64,000 nucleotides of DNA from Torreya grandis (GCA_037957365.1 JARHVA010000157.1:1868501-1932500), one strand, 5' to 3'; numbered from the stretch's first letter, positions 23,880 to 36,693 are shown. Notes: generated by a model not told the origin, from the sequence alone. Numbers and translations are program-made.

Positions 23880-25640
23880 CTGCCACCTGTGTATCTTATG
23901 ATAGTCAGGATTATGGATGGAGGAGACCTTGTCCTTTTTAGAGACAATTGGATTATGACATGTTGTGTAGATGTCAGTGATCTGAGAAGATAGGTCCTAC
24001 CTTTCAGGTTTAGTTGAGTGCTGGCATTCAAAGACTAGTACTTTTCACTTACTCACTAGAGAGGCCATAGTGACATTAGAGGATGTTTGGAAGATATATT
24101 ACATTATTATACATAGACCTTCAATATAGTGGATGTAATAGGGATGAATGGTAGTGCTAGAGGACCTAATTGGTGTTTTTACTATCATTAGAGAGGGTGG
24201 AGTGATTGACATAGATGCATTGGAGCACTTATCCTTCCCTATAGATGGAGATGTAATAGTGATATAACCATTGATTAACTGGTAAATTATAATTTTGATA
24301 GCCATTATTAGTATCATATTACTACCTAACAAGAGCAACTAATATTTTCACATAGGACTAGTAGGAGTCATTTGAGACATGATTAATCAGACCACTTACT
24401 TTGCATGTCACCTAGTAGTATTAGCCCAATTATATAAAGACTTACACATGGTGTCCTATCATTGGGGCAGGAACATTGAACCCATCACCTTGCTTCAAGT
24501 TTGGGCCTACGAGCACATTGTTATTGAGTGACTAATTGGGTATAGATGACAATAGAGTGCAGAGGATCCATTAGCTTATGACTGGTAATTGACATGAGGA
24601 GGTTGATGATGGCATAGTGGGGATTTATACTACTACTAATAAGTAATCAATGAGATGATTGATGGAAAATTTATTTGGCACCCATATATGCTCTTTCAAT
24701 TCAGATGTTTATAGGATGGCCATGTGACATGATATATGATTAATCCCTACTACATCATAGGTCAACATGATTTTATTATAGAGTGATACCAACCTAATCA
24801 CATTTATAGGTAGTTTGGGTGCTAATAGGATGTGCCTAATGGGCCTAATTACTTTACACATGTGATGCACAAGATCATTGAGTGGCAGCCTCCTAGCCTT
24901 ATGGATATGATAGTTGGGAGATTTTTAATGTTACAACTAGTTTATTAGGATTATGCCAAAGGGATAATAGAAAAAAAGGTCACATATACATATGAAACCT
25001 AGTGGATGCAGTTTAGGGCATTGAGGCTAATTAGACCCAGACCTTTAAGGGCTTAACAACTAAGGAAACATCAAAAGAGATAGGCTAGGTTAACTCCTAG
25101 ACAATTACATAGATATATGTCAATTTAGGTAGCCTTACATATATAGGGACCATTATAATAAGTATTACATGTACCTTTCAATAAGTTACACCCATGATTA
25201 TTGATTCTAGCTCAGAGATTACTAATAATAATAGTAATGACAATAATAATAATAGTAGCAATAATATCAACAACAGTGATGAGGTGTCTTCTAACCATGA
25301 CATTGAGATTGGAGAGGGTCTTGATCTTAATGGATATGATGGAAATAGTGAGATAAAAGATGTTGAGGTAACCCTTTCTATTGTAGGAGGTTTAGGATAC
25401 AATAGGGGATAAACTGTAAGCCAAGTGGATTCATCACAACTGAGTAAATTAGAGGCCAACCAAACCACTATAGATAGATTACAGAGGGAAATAGTTTCTA
25501 GGGTTATAGAGATCTTGAGGTTGGATGAGGAGGTGTCTATATTGTGGGCATAGTTGGTAGGGTCTAGGGTGAGGCCACTAGATTACAATGTCTGATCACA
25601 GATAAAGACATGGAGATCATTGCACTGAGGGGGCAAGTTG
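23880..25640 (+). pseudogene. Plant mobile domain (PMD) protein relic, first part; antisense ORF of Tat element
   Basis: PMD proteins (MAIN/MAIL1 relatives) occur as host genes and inside plant transposons; their biochemical role is unclear. Here LVECWHSKTSTFHL and REATVTLEDVWKI (about 24010-24090) match the hallmark ALVERW-PET-TFHLP-GE-TITLEDV. Later pieces fit in order: WGRNIEPITLLQVWAYEHI (about 24470), FIIE-YQPNHIYR-FG (about 24775), then IIEWQPPSLMDM and VYQDYAKGIIEKK. After the domain come a Ser/Asn-rich stretch (25194-25290) and a coiled-coil-like tail with LSKLEANQTTIDRLQREIV and KDMEIIALRGQV. Stops and shifts are many. It lies between integrase and 3' LTR in opposite orientation, so I read it as the element's extra ORF, not a host gene. 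Confidence 0.75.
25194..25290 (+). repeat. AAT/AAC-type low-complexity run in PMD ORF
   Basis: Imperfect AAT, AGT and AAC triplets encode a run of Asn and Ser in the PMD tail, seen as repeated NNN and NNS. Confidence 0.8.
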
Positions 25641-28600
25641 TGTAACATCCCCACTAGGATATACTTATAAATACATGATTTTAAAAAAAAATCTAAATAA
25701 TGTATTCTTTTGTTTGATTACACCAGGATAATATAATTAATTATCTAGCTAAAACATTCTAAGTATGCCAACTAAAAAATAAACATGTGACATTTATCCT
25801 TCACTGATCACTATCATCATATGAAACACATCATAACTAAATATAGAAAGTATTTACAGATATCCATCCACAACTAGTACAACCATACAATCACTATTAT
25901 CAATGTAAAATAATTAAATAATTACATCTCATCAGGATAATGTTTCAATAATAAATACAATATAATGTACAAGATACATGGCTCCATGGAGCATGAGTTT
26001 AATGAACTCTAGTATCTATGGCAATCTCAAGTGTCATATCCAGATAAGTACTGATGTGGGGAGGGAGAGCATCATTTGGGTGCTTTAAAAAACTAATCAT
26101 AATCCATTAATCCCCTGCACAATCCCCCATCATGGAATAACCCTCCCTTAATGGAAGAGTAGCTAGTGATGGTATGGGAATCTAGAGAGACAAGCTAGTA
26201 CCTGTGTGCTCTATGATTTCTAAGAACATGTAATGTACTATAAATAAATTTATTCTAACATGATATTACATAAACATGTAAATCATACACATGAAGTGAC
26301 AATGTCTAACTAACATTACTTTGGCCAAAGTTTTCCATAGTTATCAATCTCTAGGATCATTCAAATTCATACACACCACTTGATTGGATTACCTTCATCT
26401 GGAATTGATGTTACTAGTAACATAGTGAAGTCCATCTCACTGCTTAGTTAGTACACACAATGCAAGATTTGGTTAATATAAATATAACCAACATATTCAT
26501 ATAGATTACTTCTTACTAGTAGGCATAAATCATGCTAAACATAAGAATAATCCTAATGCATGAATTTTGTTTGTCAAATGTATGAATGAATTATAATAAT
26601 ATTATTTATCTCATAATTAATCATAAAAATTAAAATTTATACCAACTGGGTCTAATCTATATTAGACTGCATACTCAAATTTTTGTAAGTGGATGAAAAT
26701 GGAATGTTTTCTATGATAAGCACTAATATAATAATCCAATATTTTAGGTACACACTACTCAATCTAAACATCCAGTTATAATTAAGAGAGTCATAGTTCT
26801 CTTAAACAAATAATCTTTCTTTTTAACATGTTATGTTTTTTGGTTGTCATATGCATGTATAAGTATAGTTATATTCTTCAGAAGTCTATTGCTTATGTTT
26901 GGACCATCAGTGGAAATATGAATATAGACAACCATCATATGTACTGCTATATAGTCTATTGCTTATTTTTGGACCATCAGTGGAAATATGAATATAGGCA
27001 ACCATCATATGTACTGCTATATATGTATATACACTCTTACATACTAGTATACTCATGATATGTATCATTCATAAGTTTTCAATGGAATAATGTAAAATAT
27101 ACAACCAATAAATCGTAATAAGTATTTGTGGTCCATGCTACAATATACTAATAATCTAAAGTAAAGATAGTTCATAAATATACTATCCATTAATGGAATA
27201 ATCATAAGCGTATATTAACCACTAACTTTTAGATCAATTTTTAGTATTACTTTATGAGTTATATTATCTAGTAATACCCATGTGCTTATGAATGGAGAGT
27301 TTATAAATATGGCATATTAAGTAGAGATAGTAAAATCAATTTGGTTTTTAAAATAGTCCTTGTACCTAGTGAACTCATACTTATATATAGTCAATTTGGA
27401 GTGTAATCACACATAGTACCTAAAAATATAGATGCACTTGGTATGTTTTCCATTTTACTCCTTTAGTAGATATATTTTTACATAATTCACTATTTATATA
27501 CATTTCTTGTTCAATATATATTGATTCACTTATAATTCTTCATGTCTATAGTCAATAAGTTTATACACTATTGTGTAGTGGGGAATTATGTATATCCTAT
27601 TAGGTATATCTTTATAATTTCATTTTTTTTGTGTATTATTTACACACACATATATATACCTTATCTTATATTTCGAGAGTACATAATAACTATTTTTATA
27701 GATGTGATCGATTTCAAAAGGGAAGAAGACACAAACTTTGTGTTTCACAAAATAAGGCTAATATATATAACATGGTATACAAATAATGGTTAAGCAATAT
27801 CTATACTGATTCCACATATTTTTCAAAGCAAAACTAAGGTGCTGTGTAAATATTGAATCTCATTCTATGGAACAAGGTACCAAATATACTTCATATTATA
27901 TAAGTTGATGTTTACTATGCTCAACTCATCCTTATGTAAATCATGATAATCAATTTATATCTAATGGTATAAGATATATATGAGTATTTATGAATCAATG
28001 TCCATTTAATAGTGCATTGTATACCCATGACATTATATATAATCTTACGAAATGTATGCTCTTACATCAGATTTCAATTTAACATTGTAAGTAATATATC
28101 TGGCTTACACACAATAGATACAGGGTAATACATATGGCTTATGTCTACACATACGTGAAACATCATAATGAGTTATTTACTTATACCATAAATTATATAA
28201 TACACTTATTAGATGGTTTACTTCATATTAATTACATAATATCCCAATATGAAGTTACACAATGTTTAGTATTTCTAGGTAGATCGACCACCTCTAAAAT
28301 AAAATATTTATACTATTATACAATGATGTTACAATTAGAATGATTAGAATAATTCTTCTTATAATAACAATGATGTGATACATGTATGTTTCATGACTTC
28401 TAATTATACAGGTAATATCTATGGTCAAAAATTTACTCACATGATTATACACTCAGATCGTTGTACATATAACTTATGAATCAAGATCAGATTACTACAT
28501 ATACATTTTCCATTGGTTCGCTATGAAATATACATATATAGTTTGCTATTTTTGGATGTCAATCTCACACAAAGCTAATAGATATACTAATTTAGTTTAT

Positions 28601-29573
28601 CATACCCCTATATAGTTCACTATGTAGATCTTATGTATTTTTAGATTGCTACATTGGAATGGTATTGTACCTAAATTACTTTATTGGGAACCAATATACT
28701 TAGTTTACCAAAACCAAAATACTCTTAGCATGGTTTAATATAGTCATATTGGTATATTATCAATACACTCAACCACATGATTTATATGGGCATATGAACA
28801 CATATACATATTACCATTATGACACACATATCACATAATTTTAATTACATTTCCTACCTTGAAAGTGTTGGATAATACCAGATGTGCCCTCAATTTTTCC
28901 TTTGATCCACTTCATTCCTTTGTTCCCTAAAATTAGGATCTCTTCTCTTCTTCTATACTCCTCTCTTTTACGTCCCATCTTCTTTTATTATTTTTAGGTA
29001 TGATTTTCTCTTACTTTTTTTTAAAGATTTTCCTCTTTTCTTAAAAATCTTTATACTTTCTTCTAAAAACTGCCTTCTTTTTTTTTTTTGTGTGTGTTTT
29101 TATTTATTCCATAAGTTTTCTTTAAAGATTTTAAAGCTTTCCTTTTTTTAATTAATTTATTTCCTTATTTGTTTTTTTATTTACTCTAATTATAAATTTT
29201 CCTAACTAAATAATCAACACAATTTCTTGCCTAATTTCAACACAATATAATGCAATTGGTAATTGTAACAAAATTAACTTATTTTATTTTCTAACTCATT
29301 TGATTCTACACCTTTTAGTGGTCTTAATGATAACAATATAATTTCACAACTAATTTAATATAAGTGACCGATGTCATGACTTAACAACAATATGATTAAT
29401 ATAAGGTCGATGATGTTTTTTAATCCAAAATGATAAATCAAATAATGCTAAATCAAATACCATGACATAACCACATAGAATCATTCTACACTAGATCCAT
29501 GTTTAATATCCACAATGCAACCACATGAGATTAATTCCACATAAGCAGTAAATTAAGCTAACACACAACTAGC
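25641..29573. other. Left part of the 4.4-kb insertion, non-coding
   Basis: AT-rich with no domain in any frame. It contains one tandem duplication (26883-27022) and a pyrimidine-rich tract (about 28905-29170, long T and CT runs). The small ORFs in it show no coding pattern. Confidence 0.5.
26883..27022. repeat. Tandem duplication, 70-bp unit
   Basis: AGTCTATTGCTTAT opens both units (26883 and 26953) and both end in ATGTACTGCTATAT. They differ at only two positions, so this is one of the more recent local changes here. Confidence 0.95.
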
Positions 29574-32522
29574 TGTTCACCAAATTTGGTCTACATACCA
29601 AAATGTGCCTAGTCTAAGAGTCTAGAAGTCAGGCAAGATCCTGATTAAAGAGTGACCCAATGTCACAAGGAGCAGATAGAACTAAAGTGGAGATCATATA
29701 TCTCTTGTAAATCTTTTGAAACAATTTAAGTAAGCTTAAAGTGTGATTTAATTAATCTTTAAGAAACAGGTATACAATAGCAGATGAAGGGTCCAAGTAG
29801 GTTTCATGGTGTCTAAAGCATTTAAGGAACATAAAATAGGTTGCATAAGCTTTATAAAATCATCATATCCTTGAAATATTGAGCAAAATATGGACTGCAC
29901 AAATTTGAGGAACCAGACCATCACCAAGATGTCATGTAAGAACAAATAAACTAGTCCATTTACACATTATATATATGAAATTATAAGGCCTAACATGACC
30001 AATGGATCACACACAATAAAATTTCTTCATGCCAAGATCACTCCCTACAAGTTTCATGTCTGCACGAGTCTTCTATCTTGAGACCTAAGCATTTGAAGTT
30101 TAGCTTGTTGAGTCTAAGTAGCTAGGACATCCTACACATCACATATAAACACATTGGCCATAATGTTTAAACATTATATATCTTACCTTATAAGGCCTTA
30201 CAAGCAATAGGATTATAGTGCCATAAAGTCCCTTATGCCAAGAACATATTCTACAAGTTTTAAGTCCATGCAAGCTTCCTAGCTTAAGTTATGGATTTTA
30301 AAAGTTGGTCACATAGAGCAAGACATTCGTACAAGAATAAAATTTAAGTATCGATAAATAGCCATTTAAGTTCAAATGATTAGTGATATGCACATGAACA
30401 TCATGCAAAACACATAGGTTAGATCACTTAAACATCTTATAAACACACTTCGAAATCTCCCAGAACCAACAGATCAAATGGGCACAATCCTTTTAGTGTC
30501 AAGAACATCTATTACAAATTAGGTTCCTCCATGAAATTTTTGATTCTATATCCAAGCCTTCAAATTTGGTCAAAAAATGGGAGATGTTAGCATAAACATC
30601 AAACTTAAAACATGGAAAAATCCATTATAGTTTAAATTTTATGGTTGTGTAGACATCAAACATAGTCACATGTATGTCAAATGATGGGAGTCTAGATGTC
30701 AAAATTGAGCTCATAAAGTAGCCATTTGATTTCAAACAATGGGTCCCAAGTAGACCTAATGGCACACATTCGATCATACATTCATATCTAATGGTGATTA
30801 GAGGTCAAAGGGGCCGGTGAATCTCAAAGATAAATGCATGAATGATAAGTGTTAATAGTGCAATCAAGCTAATAGAAGATCGATGGAGCACGTTTAATCA
30901 TGTAAATCAAGATCAATGGTCAAGATCAAGTCAAAATGTCAAAATATCTTGGTTGGTAGGAAATCAAGGACTCACGTACATTTGTACATCTAGATCTAAT
31001 GATGCATAAGGATTTAAATAAGTTAGTGTATCTTTGGGACCAATAATAATAAATACAGTTGGGCATAATATGAATGGCTAAGTTGGCAATTGATGACCAA
31101 TGAAAAAAAAGAAAATATAAATAGCTTCCATTGAAGATCGATGAACTAGTTCTTTAACCTAGGTAAACAAAATCTCAAGGATGCATATCACCATTAGAGT
31201 TCAGTCAATAACAGACATTATCACACATGTAAGATGGTTAAAGACAAGGATATATTGCCATTGAAGTTTAAATAAGACCTTTTATCGATAATCTAGAACC
31301 TATCAACCTTATTACAGGCTCATTTCATTAACATGTATATTAATTTTAGATGGAAGATCTTCGTTAGCTCTTGTAGGTTTTGAATGCAAAATAGGTCTCT
31401 TATTCCCTAATACAAAGATCGAAGATGGACCAATAATTATGAATGAAGGTTAAATAATTTGTAGGTTTTCATGGATATGTGACTATGTGAAAACTAATAG
31501 TTGAATTGGTTTTCACCTATAATGGACCTATGTTCAATATTGAAGAAAATATAGATGTAAACATGATCATAAAGAGGTCTTTCTTCTATCAACATGTTCA
31601 CATTCATGATAAGCATGTACCTATGGCCACCCAAAGTAGATGTGGCATAATTCTATCAATTCCAAGACATGGTCCTCGTCAGTAGATCAGATAGATAATA
31701 ACATCGAATTCTAAGAAAAGGACCTAGAAGTTGGATAAGGGAAATGGGCATTTAATTATTTTATAGAATTTGTTCCTTGTTGAGAAGGTCATGAGTCAGT
31801 ATCCTTGAACTTGTGTTAATACATCACATTTCTCTCTCCCTCTCTCTCTCTCTTCCTTTTTTCTATATATTTTCTAACTTCTACCACATGTAGAACTCTT
31901 TGAAAGTTTTTAGAAATAAATCTATAGCAATTTTTAGAGAAATAGACTCTTATGCTTTGGCTTAATTAAGCTATTCCAAAATTTGTAAGTTAGATTGAAG
32001 TGTGTTATATGATCTCATGTATTGTAGTTACGTGAATGTATGTTCCTTGTCAATGTATGAGTTTTTTCACCTTCATGAAGTGCTTGATAAGTTCTTATAG
32101 GTCATTATAATTGCAATTTATAGTTTGTTGTTTAGCTTGAAAGTAGTTATGTGCCCTCTCATGCTACTTTGATAACTGATTCATGCCTTATTATGAAATA
32201 TTTATGTGGGATTGATATTATTTAGTCTTGAATGTGTCTCATAAGTGTGTCTTGTGTAAAGTATAAGTGTTCCAATTACTGGTGCATCTCCCCATTTTAC
32301 ATGCTTTCATACATTATTGTATCTCTCTATCTCTTTTCCAAGCAAGTGTTAGATTAGGTCTAGTTTAGGTGATAGATCCAAAAGGAAGCTATCCTTATCT
32401 GGAGGTCTGATCCATTATTAGGATACCCACAACCTAAGATCAGTCCCATGTTGGACTATATTTGTGTAAGAGAACTTGAACAATCCCTTTATTTAGCTAG
32501 GGTACAATCTAGAACACCAAAA
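29574..32522 (+). repeat. 5' LTR of inner Tat-like element
   Basis: Starts TGTTCACCAAATTTGG and ends ACACCAAAA, where the partner LTR has ACACCAACA. It carries a CT-rich microsatellite near 31830-31856. Length 2,949 bp. The minus ORF at 29748-29945 is LTR sequence. Confidence 0.9.
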
Positions 32523-32526
32523 ATTT

Positions 32527-32544
32527 TGGCATGCCTAGTGGGAC
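32527..32544 (+). other. Primer binding site of inner Tat-like element
   Basis: TGGCATGCCTAGTGGGAC follows the LTR after a 4-nt spacer. It begins TGG, as needed to pair with a tRNA 3' CCA. Nearly the same 18-mer sits at the same place in the outer Tat element and in the 58-64 kb element. I cannot name the tRNA. Confidence 0.7.
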
Positions 32545-32929
32545 AAAGTTTTCTTGGCATAATTGAAGTTTGAAGATTGAGACTAAGAAATTGAAAAAGG
32601 ATGGGACATATATCATCATCAAAATTTGAAGATCCTTCAAGTTGTAGGGTTCAGAAAATATTTTAGATAATGTTTTCATGCCAAAGGTTATAACAAGATC
32701 ATCAAGTAAAGATACTCCTTCTGAACACATTGAATTGCCTTCTACTTCTTATAAAAGATCAAGATTCAATAGGACAACTCATTATCCTCAAAAGAAGCAT
32801 TCATTTACTGGTTATCCTATTATTTTGGTCTAATCTATTATCCCCATAAGCCAAATCCCTTTTGCCCAAATGGATATCAAAAATCAAATTTTTAATCCAT
32901 TTAATAGGGGTAGTCCCATATATTTATCC
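32545..32929 (+). other. Leader of inner Tat-like element
   Basis: Non-coding stretch between primer site and gag. Only the phrase ACTTCTTATAAAAGATC near 32742 stands out, and no start codon with an open frame follows. Confidence 0.4.
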
Positions 32930-33660
32930 TAATATGATGACATTACTATGTCTGCCTTAAATATTATCCCTTTGTTCTTAGGAAAATGGATTAAAAATAC
33001 TACTATTGAGCATATCCAAGATGTTGCCAATCTATGTTTTGTTCATAATATTACTCAAGATAATGTGGCTATTAGATTGCTTGCTACTTCCTTCAAGGTA
33101 AAAGCATTGTAATGGTATATTAACCTCCTTTTAACTTCCATTTCTAATTGAGATGAGTTAGGTGTAGCCTTAGTTAGGAAATTTGAAACAAGTATGATCA
33201 TCTATCTTTGGTTGAACAACTGACTGCTATATAATGGTACCCCTATGAGTTCATGTCTAATTTTAACCTTAGATTCTAAAAGACATAGACTAGGATACTT
33301 GAATTGGTTAGACCATCTCTAGAATATACATTTTTGTACTATCTAAAGCCCTTTAATTCTGATATTAATGTCATGTCATAGTCTATGGGTGGTAATAACT
33401 TGAAAAATGCCTATGAAATTGTAATAAGAGTAGAAAATAACTTAATACAAGCTGGTAAACTTGCTCCAAGGCCTCTAATGCTCATATTCCCAGAATTAAA
33501 ACATATTCTTCCTCTTCAAGTTCCCCGTATTTCATCTATATCTCCTATTCCATCTCCAAAAGTCCAAGTTCTAACCCCTTCTAATCAAGCTAGTGAGATT
33601 GGAGATCTGAAAAACATGTTACAAGCTTTTGGAAATGAGATTGTTCAACTCAGAAGATAA
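32930..33660 (+). pseudogene. Gag relic of inner Tat-like element
   Basis: FLGKWIKN, EHIQDVANLCFVHNI, NVAIRLLATSFKVKAL and WYINLLLTSI-N-DELG (about 32975-33160) follow the Ty3/Gypsy gag pattern (H-RDF...DV-MRLF--SL-G-A--W...LP--SI-TW-EL). The next open piece, 33385-33660, is a Pro/Ser-rich linker with a terminal helix. A zinc knuckle is not visible. Gag would form the particle. There are several stops and at least one frameshift. Confidence 0.65.
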
Positions 33661-34540
33661 TAATACAAAAGTAAACCTTATCAACATCAAAACTAGAACT
33701 CTTATCAATCCTTCAATAACCAAAGACCTCCTTATCAAGGTTTCAAGGACAATAGGCAACCTTATCAAAATCAAGGAGACATAACCCAAACCAAGCCATA
33801 TGTAGCCCTTGATTCTAATATACCTTCCAGTTTAAAAGTTATTTTTCCTCAAAATAAATTGATGCAAGATTTAGTTGGCAACCTTCTAATCCAAATAACA
33901 CTCAAAATTAAGCCTTGGTATCACAAAATATTACTATGCCACAAATGAAACAAGAAGAGTTCTCTCTTTAAGGTGGTCAGTATCAATACATGAACATGGC
34001 ATTCCAAGGAGAGGATCAACAAGTTATAGGGAAGATTGATGCCATAAATGTTAATTGGAAATTGGATGATCATATTACATTCAACAAAGTTGGTGAAAAT
34101 AACAACACAAATAGTTAATTTGCAGCTCTGACTAGAGCTAAACAAAGAACAACTGAGGAAGCTCAATATGTGAGCAATACTTCTAGTGTTCCTAATTTTT
34201 TTCCAATAATGTCAAATATCAAGTTTCTAATCTTATAGCACAAAAGATTCATAATGCAGAGGTAGGGAAGGTTCCCTAAATGCCTCTAATTAAAGAACAA
34301 CCAATGGTTCAAAAGTTGTAGCCAAAGGCCAGTGGGGCCTCATTTAGTATAATATATCAAATGAAGAAATAAAATGTTATTATGATCATGTCATATTCCC
34401 TTTCCATTCTATGACAAAAGGACCTGCTCATTCAAGATCTTTCAAATCTTAAGTTATCTAAAGAACCAGTTGAGAAATAAGGAGTTATCTTGGCTAATTC
34501 AGACCAATAAATCAAACCACTTGATCAACAAGTACATAAC
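33661..34540 (+). other. Gag-protease linker, decayed
   Basis: Gln/Asn/Pro-rich text (YQNQ-, QPYQNQGD-like) typical of the stretch between gag and protease, with many stops. No domain can be named. Confidence 0.4.
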
Positions 34541-34930
34541 ATGAAAAATGTGGATAAAACCAATGTAAAATCAAACAAAACCATTCCCTTTTATCTCTTT
34601 TTGATAGTAGGTGACATTTTAGTCTATAATTCTATGGTAGATAGTGGATCTAGTAGCACTTTCATGCCCAAGCAAATTATAGACAAGCTTGGTCTTGTAT
34701 ATGAGCCAAATGCCAAGGGAGTATTGTAATTAGATGGGTCACCAACAAATACATAAGGAATAATTGAATATCTAAAGCTAACATTACATGATTTCCTGAT
34801 TGTAACCATTCAACAAGATGTAGTAGCAGTGGACTTGCCTCCTTATTTTTCCATGTGTCTGTCAAGAGACTTACTTCAAAGATTGGAGGATATTTGTCAG
34901 TTGATTGGACCTATTTAATGTTCAATACCA
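34541..34930 (+). pseudogene. Retropepsin (aspartic protease) relic of inner Tat-like element
   Basis: MVDSGSSSTFMPKQIIDKLG (about 34634-34690) shows the D-S-G active-site triad of retropepsins followed by the usual S/T-F-MP--I---LG. Further on, VVAVDLPPYFSMCLSRD (about 34820-34870) matches the V-VDLPP-YG--LSRD segment found in plant Gypsy polyproteins of this type. The enzyme would have cut the polyprotein. Stops after EPNAKGVL and elsewhere break the frame. Confidence 0.75.
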
Positions 34931-35235
34931 GGTATGGTACTAAGGTGACAAAATGTTTTTAACATATTTTAATATTTCATTTCTATCTATATATTCCAAG
35001 TATGGTGAACACCAATTATCTTATCTTAGACAAAGTACTAGAAAATATTGAGGTGGAAACTGACTCACCTCTAGATGGAGTTCCAAATATTTTCCTTGAT
35101 GAGTGGGCTTGTGATTTTCATGAACATGATCCTTAAAATTTAATTTAAGAGGAATGACTTGTTGTCTATTTCCTTCATGAAAATGATGCACTAATTCCAG
35201 CATTGATGAAAAATGACTAGCCTAGTGATAGACTG

Positions 35236-35750
35236 TGGCAACTATATTTTTATGTATCCAAGAACAAACATGGCACTAGAGATGGAATGATAATTTTTCT
35301 AGCCAATAAAAGATATTTCTCTTTTCTCAAGTTTTAGTTTGGTTTTTCCAACAATTTTACTAAATTTGAAGCATTAGTTCATGGTTTACAATGGGTAAGA
35401 AAGATGAAAGTTAGTTCTTTACAGGTTTTTGGAGATAGTGAATTGGTAGTTCACCAAGTAAGGGGACTTAATATATGAAAGAAACCATTTATTAGGTCTT
35501 ATAAGCATAGATTATGGGACCTATTTAAATACTTTCAATATTTCAATATTCATGCCATATCAAGAAATAAGAACAAGCATGAAAATAGGTTGGCTACCAT
35601 TGAGTTACAATTCTATATCCTAGCTGACATAAAAAATGAAAAGATTCAATCACACATCGAGGTAATTATGAGACATTCTATTCTAAACAACCATGAAAAT
35701 TGGAAAGTATTTGAAGATGATAGTCAAATTGTCAAATTCTTACAATAGGA
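35236..35750 (+). pseudogene. Extra-type RNase H relic, located before RT
   Basis: WQLYFYVSKNKHGTR aligns with W-LYFDGSKNK-GAGAG, so the first catalytic Asp is replaced (FDG to FYV). FSF-F, NNFTKFEALVHGLQWVRK and LQVFGDSELVVHQVRG follow, and the last keeps the GDS Asp. NKHENRLATIELQFYI fits the closing NKHADRLA-IGA segment, and then HENWKVFEDDSQIVKFLQ. This is the second RNase H type of Tat-lineage and some other plant Gypsy polyproteins. Here it comes after protease and before RT. Confidence 0.75.
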
Positions 35751-35949
35751 AGCTAAGTTCTCTTCAAGAAACTAAGACAAGTGCTTACAACAGTATGGTG
35801 ACCAGATTGTGCAATTGAAGAAAAATAAGTTGCCTAAAGGGTTGGTCACCCTTGAAAACATATTCAAAAGAGATGATGAATTAAGAAAATAAAAGTTTTC
35901 TTTGTCAACCAAGGAAGAACATTATACAGTAACTAGTAAGAGCTTAAAG

Positions 35950-36182
35950 TTGGGTAAAGTTTGCACATCTTCAGAGAAGGAAACTTTTATTAAGTTATGT
36001 TCAAGTTTTGTAGATATCTTTTCATGGTAATACAGTGAACTTAAATGATTTTATCCTAGTCTAGTTCAACATACCATTGAGTTAGAAGATGATACTATGC
36101 TAGTTAGAAAAAGATAAAGGCTAATTAACCCAAAGCTTAAACCTTTGACAAAGGAGCTTCTTCAAGAAGTCTTCAAGAAGGA
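35950..36182 (+). pseudogene. RT N-terminus of inner Tat-like element
   Basis: ETFIKLCSSFVDIFSW, SLVQHTIELEDDTM and RLINPKLKPLTKELL match the lead-in to Gypsy RT (FADVFAW-Y-DLK-FDPS-VQH-I-L----P-RQK-R--NPKL-P---KEL). The catalytic palm with YVDD is absent: the sequence jumps at about 36182 into the polyprotein's C-terminal end. Confidence 0.7.
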
Positions 36183-36370
36183 GATTTGGTCCTCAAGTGG
36201 GATGAGGACATAGTTAATCTAGGAAGGCACACAAAATTTGATTCCCTCTAGAGTGGTCTATACATAGTCTCCAGCTACAAACCCCTCAATGATTTCTAAC
36301 TCACAAGGATGAATGGTGAAGAGCTTCTTGTCCTAGCCAATTAGATACATTTAAATCACTGTTATTAAGG
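36183..36370 (+). pseudogene. Integrase C-terminal end joined after a large pol deletion
   Basis: EGDLVLKWDED, GRHTKFDSLWSGLYIV and LTRMNGEELLVLAN-IHLN match the closing part of plant Gypsy integrases (GDLVLKWD...GKH-KFD-LW-GPY-I...L--MDGE-LP-PVNG-HLK). It follows the RT lead-in without a gap, so the RT core, its RNase H and the integrase core have been removed. Short CTTCAAGAAG repeats sit at the joint. Confidence 0.7.
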
Positions 36371-36404
36371 AAGCTAAGTCCCCTGTACATAGTTAGTTAT
36401 TTTG

Positions 36405-36693
36405 GATTTTATCTAAGTGTTTCTATAACATAGTTTGTTTTTATTTTATCCTAAATAAGTGCTTTGTTTGTATAATCATTCACTAGATTAGTTGCCTCTA
36501 ATTTATTAGGTTAGTTTCCCTTTCAAGTTTGTTTATTTCCCTATTTGTTGATTTTATCTAAGTGTTTTTATAACATAGTTTGTTTTTATTTTATCTTAAA
36601 TAAGTGCTTTGTTTGTATAATCATTCAATAGATTAGTTGCCTCTAATTTATTAGGTTAGTTTCCCTTTCAAGTTTGTTTATTTCCCTATTTGT
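36405..36693. repeat. Tandem duplication, 145-bp unit
   Basis: Units at 36405-36549 and 36550-36693 both start GATTTTATCTAAGTGT and end in TTCCCTATTTGT. They differ at only a few sites, so the duplication is much younger than the LTRs around it. It lies in the 3' untranslated part, just before the 3' LTR. Confidence 0.95.

Noticed and set aside
23880..25640. PMD gene as an independent host gene
   Set aside because: It is full of stops, sits between integrase and the 3' LTR of a Tat element and shares that element's limits, so it is better read as the element's extra ORF.
25626..25645. TGAGGGGGCAAGTTG before TGTAACATCCCC as a polypurine tract of a plus-strand element
   Set aside because: The same bases encode LRGQV of the PMD tail, and the frame resumes at 40283, so the G-run is coding sequence at the insertion site.
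34541..36182. Protease/RNase H/RT relic as an integrated pararetrovirus
   Set aside because: It is enclosed by long LTRs with a 5-bp duplication, has a second-type RNase H and an integrase tail, and no movement-protein motif was seen.
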